64,000 nucleotides of DNA, from contig JACONN010000006.1 in assembly GCA_014323675.1 (NCBI GenBank), positions 1,178,001 through 1,242,000 on the forward strand. Reading direction: 5' to 3'. The notes under the pieces were generated by a model. It was not told the origin of the DNA. It did no database searches and saw only the letters and a program-made list of their open reading frames with translations. Position 1 is the stretch's first letter; each line of letters begins with the position of its first letter. The stretch comes from Hormoscilla sp. GM7CHS1pb (GTDB lineage: Bacteria; Cyanobacteriota; Cyanobacteriia; Cyanobacteriales; Desertifilaceae). Below are positions 48,757 through 56,501 of the stretch, piece by piece. Both the position numbers and the translations under genes were made by a program.

Positions 48757-49253
48757 TGGCGATCGTCCTCTTCAGCCTTTGATAAGTCTCCTTTTCGGCC
48801 ACATAACAATTCCCATAAATCAACCACAGCAATTTTAATTGCTTCTTTTCCACACAGCCTATTGTATAGATTATATCTTTTTCTGTCCAATCTTCACCAC
48901 AATACTTCGTTATCGTGGGATTATCTGGCAATAGCTTTGATTTTGGATAAGAACTATTTAAGGCAATTTTCGTTCTGAGTGACTCGAGTTTCTTAATCTC
49001 TACTGCATCTACCTTTTTCAAGATTATATCTGGCGGGTTATTCGGATTGCCTTGATAGTCAAACACCTCACTATATGCTTCTACCCGCTTTTGCTCATTT
49101 TCCTCATTGATGGTATCGGCAAAAGCATCCTTGTTTGCGATGATATTATGCTGTCTCTTTGTTGTATTCTGGTCGCTATACGAACTTCCGCCCTCGTAAG
49201 TCTGTGACTGGATTGTTAACTATTGTCCCGATCGCTTGTAGTATGTTTGTCAT
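48745..49253 (-). pseudogene. Remnant of an NgoPII-like type II restriction endonuclease
   Basis: ATG 49253 begins MTNILQAIGTIVNNPVTDL. After one missing base it continues YEGGSSYSDQNTTKRQHNII, ENEQKRVEAYSEVFDYQGNP, NNPPDIILKKVDAVEIKKLE, the PD...E-x-K region, then ALNSSYPKSKLLPDNP, DWTEKDIIYTIGCVE and EKETYQRL. This order matches R.NgoPII (recognises GGCC) as I know that family. The 3' end is replaced by the IS110 fragment, and no methylase gene is visible here. Confidence 0.75.
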
Positions 49254-49497
49254 AACCAGTTGCGTTCGCTAGAACCTCCTGAGAATTTCATTTTAGCGGT
49301 TAGCATTCCCTAGTGCTGAGGGTACTTTGGCACCATCTTTGGACATGATGGTGACTAGGCGCGGTTTGGCGCCTAGTTCCCCTGCCCAGTTGCTTTGGGC
49401 AACTAGGCACTGATAGAATCGAAGCCTCGCGCTTGAGTTCTACAGCCCGATGCTTATGGCATGAGACTGACAGCCTGTTTACCATATCTTTACCAGT
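49254..49497. other. Gap upstream of plsC with small hairpins
   Basis: Contains the inverted pair ctaggcgc/gcgcctag (49356-49377) and a cagttgc/gcaactag stem (49387-49406). It presumably includes the plsC leader; no gene seen. Confidence 0.45.
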
Positions 49498-50136
49498 ATG
49501 CCTAAAAACCGCGAGCCTGTCAAGAGTTTAATTCTCTATCACCTGTTCAAGTGGTCAGTGGTCAGCCCCATGCTGCATACCTACTTTCAGGGACGCATCT
49601 ACGGTGCCCAAAATGTCCCCCTGTCAGGATCGTTGGTGGTAGTCAGCAATCATGGCAGCTACTTTGACCCGCCCATTCTCTCTAATTGCCTCAGCCGACC
49701 AGTAGCTTTCATGGCCAAGGAAGAACTGTTCCGCATCCCCGTCTTGAAGCAAGGCATTCAACTGTACGGCGCTTACCCTGTCGATCGGGCCTCGGCGGAC
49801 CGGAGTGCCATTTGTTCGGCCTTGTCCTTTCTGGAGAATGGCTGGGCCACTGGCATCTTTCTGTCCGGCACCCGCACCGCGTCTGGGCGCATTACATCAC
49901 CCAAGCTGGGGGCGGCCTTAATTGCAGCTAAGGCTCAGGCCCCGCTACTGCCAGTCTGTTTGTGGGGAACTCACAGGATTTTCTCAACGGGTTCCTCTGT
50001 GCCCCGACCTGTGCCAGTGACGGTGCGGATCGGTCAGCCGATCGCTCCCCCTCCTGGAAAGGACCGGTCCGAATTAGCTGCTGTAACGGCAAAATGCGTG
50101 GCTGCTATTCATGCCCTGCACGACTTGGGGCGTTAG
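49498..50136 (+). CDS. plsC: 1-acyl-sn-glycerol-3-phosphate acyltransferase PlsC
   Basis: 212 residues. Acylates lysophosphatidic acid at the membrane. The HX4D motif is in VSNHGSYFDPPILSN (His about 51), and substrate motif II is near QLYGAYPVDRASADR. Motif III, normally FPEGTRS, reads FLSGTRT, so the usual Pro and Glu are replaced. The loop Glu contributes to glycerol phosphate binding in the family, so activity may be reduced. Start ATG 49498 follows ttaccagt without a strong ribosome site. It closes the rpaB-plsX-fabH-fabD block, separated by inserted mobile DNA. Confidence 0.92.
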   Translation: MPKNREPVKSLILYHLFKWSVVSPMLHTYFQGRIYGAQNVPLSGSLVVVSNHGSYFDPPILSNCLSRPVAFMAKEELFRIPVLKQGIQLYGAYPVDRASADRSAICSALSFLENGWATGIFLSGTRTASGRITSPKLGAALIAAKAQAPLLPVCLWGTHRIFSTGSSVPRPVPVTVRIGQPIAPPPGKDRSELAAVTAKCVAAIHALHDLGR

Positions 50137-50168
50137 AATGAGCGGAATTGAACTGTCCAGAAGATGTG

Positions 50169-50478
50169 ATGCCAGATTTAAGAGCGAAATTAGCCGATCG
50201 CGCAGCGTGGCGCAGCCATAAATTTAGATGAGGCGGAGTGGGAATGGCTCAAACCTCACTTGGCCCGGGATGTAGTGGTAGTTGTCGTTCCACCGTTAGA
50301 TTTGCTGGAGGTGGGAGAGGCCATAGCAGGAGATCGGGTCTCATCAGTGTCTCATTGGATTAGCGAACAGCTGCTTGCCAAACCCACAGCCGCCCAGATA
50401 GCTAATTGGAGCGGACTGAAGCGGTTTCGGGCCTTGATCGTCGAACCTTATGTTCTCGTCCAAGAATTGTCCTCATAG
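50169..50478 (+). pseudogene. DUF2288 family gene split by a palindromic element
   Basis: ATG 50169 gives MPDLRAKLA, then 25 bases of repeat (50196-50220, gatcgcgcagcgtggcgcag with ccata), after which another frame continues NLDEAEWEWLKPHLARDVVV, LDLLEVGEAIAGDRVSSV and HWISEQLLAKPT to the normal end VEPYVLVQELSS. The pattern matches DUF2288, small proteins of unknown function in cyanobacteria and proteobacteria. The insertion length is one more than a multiple of three, so the frame is broken. Removing it would restore a ~95-residue protein. Confidence 0.78.
50196..50220. repeat. 25-bp element interrupting the DUF2288 gene
   Basis: gatcgcgcagcgtggcgcag followed by ccata. Near-identical copies lie at 50549-50573 in the gap and 27872-27894 in the IS630 transposase, and as two inverted tandem units at 51696-51738. 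Confidence 0.82.
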
Positions 50479-50802
50479 TTTTGTTCTACGGATTGCAGAC
50501 TAAAATCGGTTTAGCGCCGCTAACGGGCCCCCGTGTGACCTGTAGCGAGCCAATCGCGCAGCGTGGCGCAGCCATAGCATGGCTCTGACACCATCTCGCA
50601 CAGCCTTTTCGATTGGGAAACACCACGATTCGCAATCGCAAAAGAATTTTGTTGTCCTGCTCTGATGAGACGCCATATCTGTCCAGTTGTATCCATCTTG
50701 CCTGTTTTGGGGGAGCTTTCGCCAGCGCTCACCCTTATTGCTCGCAGCTTGCGATCGCCTTGCAGCTTGCGATAACCTTTGACGGACGTTAGCTTTTGTA
50801 AC

Positions 50803-50875
50803 GGGGCTGATGGGATTTGAACCCATGACCTAGCGCTTAGGAGGCGCTCGCTCTATCCAACTGAGCCACAGCCCC
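50803..50875 (-). tRNA. tRNA-Arg (anticodon CCU)
   Basis: The minus strand folds as a complete 73-nt cloverleaf: acceptor GGGGCTG pairing with CAGCCCC, D arm GCTCAGTTGGATAGAGC, anticodon stem AGCGC/GCGCT around loop CTCCTAA (anticodon CCT), and T arm ATGGGTTCAAATCCCAT. CCA is not encoded. It reads AGG codons. Confidence 0.95.
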
Positions 50876-51427
50876 ACATACTCAAGTCTAGCAAGATTTC
50901 TCCGATCGGACAAGTTCTTGTCAAATACAATTACTCAGACAACCAAGCTTCGTCCCAAGGACCGCTGCCTACTTCTAAGCTATATAGAGAACTAGAGGCC
51001 AAAAGGATCTCTCTTGACTAGAAACTTTGTCTGTGACGCAGTTGCAGCGTCACCTGACAAGGCATGGTATCCCGACAGGCGAAGACTAAGCTTTTTGCTG
51101 TGGGCGGGCGCAAAGCAGTAGGGGGGTCTGTAGTTCCTATTAATTCTATCTCATATTGCGCGTTCCTGGTTTGCATGCGCCAACTGCTCCTACGGCTCGG
51201 GCTTTAGCTGACTTATGAGTTCTAGGGCCCAATTTCATAAAACTGGCCCCGGTAATGAACTCCTACCATCCCTACGGACTCCATCCACTATAATACACAC
51301 CCCCACCTGCTGTTAAGGTGAGGTCCGGTTCCCCTTCAAAACTGTTGCAGTTGAGCTAAAACCATTTTTGGGGAAAGGCCCGTCCCCCGCGCTACCCCTG
51401 GTTTCTCTTCATGGTTATCGATCGCGC
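50876..51427. other. Gap of 550 bases, no gene recognised
   Basis: I see no convincing coding sequence. One perfect inverted pair gtgacgc/gcgtcac surrounds agttgca (51032-51052). Searches by eye for tmRNA, RNase P RNA and transposase ends gave nothing firm. Confidence 0.5.
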
Positions 51428-52429
51428 TTAAGCTGCACAAAAGAAGCAATCTGGATTGGTCAAGCGGTCTGTATCGGTTTGGTGCCACACGGACATGGCT
51501 GCACGCGCAGGGCCCCCTCCGCTACGCAGTGCGCGATCGGGAAATTGATAAATCCAATCCCAACCCGAATCTATGCTCAAAAAGCCGTTGAGCATTCCTT
51601 GTATTACCCCCACTCCCGTACTGGCACAAATGCTATTTAACCAGAAAACTGCGGGATCTTCAACCCCTTCTATATAACCTGTTTGGGTGGATTTCCATGG
51701 CTGCGCCACGCTGCGCGAATGGCTGCGCCACGCTGCGCGAACGGGAGCAGTTTCTAGGGCGGATCTCTGTAAATTGATGATGTTCCCGCACATCAAACAC
51801 CAACCTCCTCCCAGTGGAGGTACGGTTACTCGGCAATACATGCGGGGCCTGCGATTGCTTTTGATGTCGTGTGACGTTCCCAAGCTTACCAGAGGTTTCA
51901 TGTATTTGAGGGCTAATTCTTGCGCTACTTGTCGCGAATGGCGATCGCGCGGTCGCTACAACTATTAAATCGGATGCCGCTATTTCATTGTCGGCTTTTT
52001 TTGTTCGATCGCACTGGGGATTGCTCTCACCCAGGAACCGGTTGGGTAAATCTGCTTGATGAGCTGCTTGACGTATTCTACCTTATACATCTGCTGCTCT
52101 ACCATCGCCCCCGGCATCCGATTTAAGTTTACTGTCTCTAGGCGATCGCTGTCTATCAAAATCCATTTCTGCACTCCTAAACGCCCCAACATCTCGGCAA
52201 AAATTGCGCCTCTGCCTCCACAACCTATCAAGGTTACAGTCATCTCCCCCAGTTGTGCTTGAAATTTTTTGCCAAACACTGCTTGGCGGTTAAACATCTG
52301 TGCAGTTTCGTCTCCTTTTGCTTCTGGTTTGGCTATCTCCAACCAGTCGGAATAAAAATAAACATGCTTAAATGAGGTTCCTTGACGTTCTATAGAGCGG
52401 ATCTTAACCCAGGCTGGTTTTGCAGTCAT
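51428..52429 (-). pseudogene. ThiF/E1-like adenylyltransferase gene, several insertions and a frameshift
   Basis: From ATG 52429 the first part has the Rossmann nucleotide loop VTLIGCGGRGAIFAEMLGRL and WILIDSDRLETVNLNRMPGA, typical of E1-type ubiquitin/ThiS activators. At the T7 run 51996-52002 one missing base shifts the frame; with it restored ADNEIAASDLIVVAT follows. The second part continues RQVAQELALKYMKPLVSLGT, RVTVPPLGGGWCLMCGNIIN with a CxxC, AVFWLNSICAS and DWIYQFP. Palindromic elements add AAWRSHSRSVAQPW and DRALRSGGGPARAAM. The N-terminus abuts an unrelated receiver domain, so an upstream domain may be lost. Related genes occur with JAB proteases in bacterial ubiquitin-like modules. 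Confidence 0.75.
51695..51740. repeat. Two tandem atggctgcgccacgctgcgcga units
   Basis: Two direct copies, 22 bp apart, of the inverse form of the gatcgcgcagcgtggcgcag element, in frame inside the ThiF-like gene. They show that the element can be duplicated in tandem without opening a stop codon. Confidence 0.8.
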
Positions 52430-52721
52430 TGCCTGTCGGGATGGACAAGAAGCTTTAGAAGAATTGCAGCGACGCCAGGGGGGCGTAGATTTAGTCCTTT
52501 CTGATGTAGAAATGCCCCAACTTAATGGCTTTGATTTGCTTCAGAAGATTCGCACTCACTCCTTCTGGTACTCTTTACCTGTGGTGATGCTCACCTCCCG
52601 CACGGGCGATCGGCATCGGCAAAAAGCTATGAGTCTGGGAGCTAATGACTATCTGGGCAAACCAATTACCCCAGTTGAGTTGTTGAGTGGAATTGACTTC
52701 TTAATCCCTGCTTCAGGCTGA
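52428..52721 (+). pseudogene. C-terminal response-regulator receiver domain, fragment
   Basis: Reads IACRDGQEALEELQRRQGGV, phospho-acceptor Asp in LVLSDVEMPQLNGFDLL, VVMLTSRTGDRHRQKAMSLG and the switch Lys in LGKPITPVELL, ending with a stop at 52721. This resembles the receiver at the end of CheA-type hybrid kinases. The beginning of the domain (DD acidic pair) is cut off exactly where the ThiF-like gene starts on the other strand. Confidence 0.8.
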
Positions 52722-52950
52722 GCCGTAGGTGGGCAGTGCCTGTGTACTCTGGGGCTTGATTGATGGATAGAATTCATGCATAATCCGTGTCGTTGCCAGG
52801 AACTGCCCATGATAGAAGGATCCCTTAACTCATCGGATCGCTCTTACTGCCAAGGAGGCTTTTCCCCATGCTGTACTTGCCCGAGAAGGGATGATTCTGC
52901 CAGTAATTTGAGAATTTTAATTGAGAATTATTTATACTCCCAAAGGGATG
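52722..52950. other. Gap before ISKra4 fragment
   Basis: No recognised gene. The + strand can encode LTAKEAFPHAVLAREGMILP but I cannot place it in a family. It ends at the ISKra4 inverted repeat (gggtgcatccca, 52951). Confidence 0.4.
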
Positions 52951-53493
52951 GGTGCATCCCAGTTTTGCAATCGGTAAAAATACTCAGGATACAAGCGGTC
53001 ACGTTCGGTGGCAGTATGATTAGTCGTCATCAAGTAATGTCTTGTTTGACTCACCTGGAGAATACTCCATTAAGATAAGCACGCTCCGGGCCCCCTACGC
53101 TGCGAGATGCCGTAGAACCTGTGGGACATTGGCGGCTTTCCACTGCGCTCCTGAAATCTTTATCCGTGCTGCCTTCTGTGTATCGTTGATTCTACATCTC
53201 CCGAACCAATCGAAATGCCAACAGCAAGATAATAGCCATAGTTGACAATGCGGTGGCGATGCTTGGTCACATAGGCCCTAAAATTCTCCACCCGTGGATG
53301 ATCCCAATCATCAAATTCTTTGAGGGCCTCTTCTACCTTACCAGACCATAAGAGGGCTTTTATTCGTGCTAGTCTAGAGCTGGACCCGCCGACTTTTTCC
53401 AGGTTTTCCATCAAGTGATACCAATCGAGGATTTCTTGACGAAAGATGGTCGTACCAATCTCGGCAAATAGATTCCAGATACCATCATGATTC
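52951..53493 (-). mobile_element. C-terminal half of an ISKra4 element
   Basis: Starts at the inverted repeat gggtgcatcccagttttgc and carries the transposase C-terminal half (HDGIWNLFAEIG, ILDWYHLMENLEKVGG, ISIGSGDVESTI) with frame damage and an inserted palindrome (cacgctccgggccccctacg, 53080-53099). It breaks off after catgatggtatctgg. The N-terminal half lies in the opposite orientation at 55413-56362 and shares about 40 identical bases with this piece. Confidence 0.85.
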
Positions 53494-53572
53494 TCACTAT
53501 GATTATTTTGCCCTTTTTTCTGTTTTCGTCTATTAACAAAGATTACATAAACATTGGACAAGGGCGATCGCT

Positions 53573-55412
53573 CTACGAGTTTTTTTCCAAGAAAGCCATA
53601 TTTAAGCCAGCATGACTTAATTGCATGCGGTAGAGTGCTGCCAGTTCCCGACAACCAGACCACACAACCGCTTCACCTTGCTTGTGAACCATATTGGCCA
53701 ACTGCAAAGCCCGATCGCGCCTCATCTCAGGAATATACTCGAGCAAGCAGGCAATTACGTAATCAAAGGTATGGAAATCATCGTTGAGCAGAATCACCAA
53801 ATAGGAAGAGCGATCGTCATTTGCAGATTGCTTGGAGGGCGGCAAGCATTTAACATAACTAATAGCTTGGGCGAGACCGGGATTTAGCTGTACGGTCTGG
53901 TCGTAATCCTCTACTACACCCTGATAGTCTCCTAACCTGTAGCGCACCAAACTCCGACCCCCATAGGCTTCTGCTAGATCGGGATTGAGGGCGATCGCCT
54001 GGGTATAATCTTCCAGGGCCCGGGAGTCTTCCCCGATCGCGGCCCGGGCATGAGCGCGTTGCAGATAGCCTCGAGCCTGGTTGGGACTAATAAGCAGATT
54101 TTCCAAATAATTTTCGATTGCCAGATCGGCAAAATGTGCTTGCAGCAGGCGGTGAGTAAAGATGTAACCTCCACCCACCTTTTGTAAAAAACCGCGTTCC
54201 GCCCCATAGTCAAGGAAACGGGCGTAGTTCCAGGGAATATCGCCATTACTATAAAGGACAAGGTGCTGAATAAAATGCTTAATGCAAGCATCTCCTCCTT
54301 TGAGCATTGCCAGAACTAGCCCCACGACCCCCCCAGTAAAGATCGGCAGACTTAAAACCTGTGGCAAAAGCACTTTCCCCATTAGTCCTGCGCCCTCCCA
54401 GCCCATCAAGCACAGCAAACCTCCCGTTACTGCAAACACGATCGCATTTTCCCATGACTGCCAGATACCCTCATTCGGAACTGTGGTTTTTTCCAGCTTT
54501 TCGCTCATCAGCCCGCTAAATAGTAGCCCACTCATGCCCAGCACTACTCCCCAAAACAGCCCCCCAGTCAGCCCGCCACTGACTCCACAAATCAATCCCA
54601 AAGGCAGCCATTTTTTCGCATTCCCCCAGGACCATTTTAGCGCTTCTACTGGCTCGATTGGTTCTGTTTTCGTACTCGCTGCACCTACGAGCCCGCCAAC
54701 TATCCCGATGCTGGGATTCCCTGCTACCAATCCCACTATCCCAGCAATCAGCCCCCAAATCAAACCATTAATCGCCTTTACCCCGATCGCGTAAGTTTGG
54801 TAGGCTTTAGTCTTTTCCTTGCCACTGAATTGCCAAAATGGTAGAGTCAACTTATGCTTGGGATCCAGACGCAGCCAACTCGGCTGCATGCGCTCGATTA
54901 ATAGTAGAGTTTGAGACTGCTGCTCCATCCGCCAGGCCATCCCACTCAGCCATCGGAGCGATCGGGCTCGGTCATATTGCTCTCCTCTCTGGCGGCGGGT
55001 AAACATCCGTTCAATATAAGCATTAAATAGATGTTTGCGGGGTGGGGAATCTAGGGCCGAAAAATCTGCCACGGACATCCCCTCGTAAGCGCGTGCGATC
55101 GCCTGAAGCATCAGGGGTGTAGTTACCAACTCTTGCAGTTTCTTATCTGACTGAAGCCAGGTATTTAATCCGGCCATTTCTGCCCCGGCCAGATATTCCT
55201 GAACTGCTTCTGGGGTCAGGGGTTGGAGTACGATCGCCCCTTGCAGCTTCAGGCGCTGTGGGAGCATTTCATAATCTCGCAGGCGCGTCGTTACCACCAT
55301 TTCCGTGCGTCCGTATTGCTGGCTAAATTGATCGATCGCCTGCACGCATAATGGCATGTACGTGACTTCATCCAACCCATCCAGCAACAGCAACAGTTCC
55401 TGAGATGTTATC
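53573..55412 (-). CDS. NACHT NTPase-membrane-TPR-ClpS fusion protein, N-terminus lost to an ISKra4 insertion
   Basis: About 610 native residues remain. The first are ELLLLLDGLDEV (NACHT Walker B), then VVTTRLRDYEMLPQRLKL and a helical ARC-like region. A long hydrophobic, glycine-rich part with several membrane helices (AINGLIWGLIAGIVGLVAG; WLPLGLICGVSGGLTGGLFW; AIVFAVTGGLLCLMGW) precedes YARFLDYGAERGFLQKVGGG with YIFTHRLL. Two TPR repeats follow (GEDSRALEDYTQAIALNPDL). The last ~80 residues form a ClpS adaptor domain: YLVILLNDDFHTFDYVIACL, ALQLANMVHKQGEAVVW, ending LEKNS. Walker A and the N-terminus are missing, cut at the IS end. A link between NLR-like sensing and Clp proteolysis is inferred. 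Confidence 0.85.
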
Positions 55413-56362
55413 GGGTGCATCCCAGTTTGGCAATAAGTATAAATGCTGAGTTGATGAAGTTTCGAGATCGTGTTAGGCTTACAGAGTAGGCAAACGTTAC
55501 CCCTGAAATTATGAATCCTGAGAAGTTGGCTCAAATTCAATCATATGCTTTGGGCATCGCTGCCTTGTTGTATGAGGAGGCTCAAGCGACTGTTCCAGAA
55601 CAATTGAAAACGCTTGAAGGACTTGAAGCTACTGTCCGTGAGCAGTTACTCCAATACGTCAGTCCAGAAATTGCCCTTTTTTTATCCAAAACAGCAGTGG
55701 CACCACTGCCGGGCGAGTCCGAATCTTAAACAGCATTTTGGGCAAGATTGCAATTACCTCCAAACAAGCGGCATTTTTTGATGTTTTACCCTCTAGCCAG
55801 TGGAGCCCCTATCTGGAGAAATGTTGCTTGTTACTGAGTGCGAACTCTTCCTATGAACACGCCGAGGAAGATATTAAGGTGCTCACGGGGATTCCCGTCT
55901 CCCGGGGAACCCAGCAACGACTGGTGCAGCGCCATTCCAAAGAATTGCCTCTTGCCTCCGAAGCCCAAGAAAAAATGAGCCCTCCAAAAGGGAACGATCC
56001 CGGTCCTTCCAAAGAGTTGCCTCTTGCCTCCGAAGCCCAAGAAGAAATAAGCCCGACTCAAGGAAAAGAGCCCAGTCCGCCCAGTCCTTTCTGTAAGTTG
56101 CCGACAGCTTCTGCTTCCGAAGTCATTGAAGAAATGAGCATTGACGGGGGGAAAGTGCGCTTGCGGACCCCGCCAGGGTTTCCCTGTGAGTGGCGCGATT
56201 ACAAGGGGGTCAATCTGCATGACCTGGGGGTAGCTGCTTTCTTTCGGGACAATGCTGGACTGGTCAAATGGGTCAATCAGCAGCCTTTGGCCAATCCGCT
56301 GGTGTGTCTCGGAGATGGTCATGATGGTATCTGGAATCTATTTGCCGAGATTGGTACGACTC
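55413..56362 (+). mobile_element. N-terminal half of an ISKra4 element
   Basis: Begins at inverted repeat gggtgcatcccagtttggc. The first transposase frame is 55511-55729 (MNPEKLAQIQSYALGIAALL), the second (from 55738) has QWSPYLEKCCLLLSANSSYE and MSIDGGKVRLRTPPGFPCEW, up to HDGIWNLFAEIGT at 56362. The linker has two SKELPLASEAQE repeats where the copy at 30486 has repeats of a different sequence. The -1 relation of the two frames is the same in both copies. Confidence 0.88.
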
Positions 56363-56501
56363 CTGCAACTACCCTGGCTAGCCCCTGGCTTTGTTCATGT
56401 AGCCAGGCCCTTTAGGGTGAGGCCTCCTACCAACGGGTTTTGACCGCACCCTTGTAATGTTCCCCCAGGGAGAACAACGGCGTTACCGTAACTAAACAAA
56501 A

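Noticed and set aside
50500-50826. Minus-strand frame of 108 codons
   Set aside because: It overlaps the tRNA-Arg gene and a repeat element and has no coding features.
50876-51427. Possible tmRNA, RNase P RNA or TnpB end
   Set aside because: No tag-peptide frame, no conserved RNase P blocks and no TnpB motif could be recognised.
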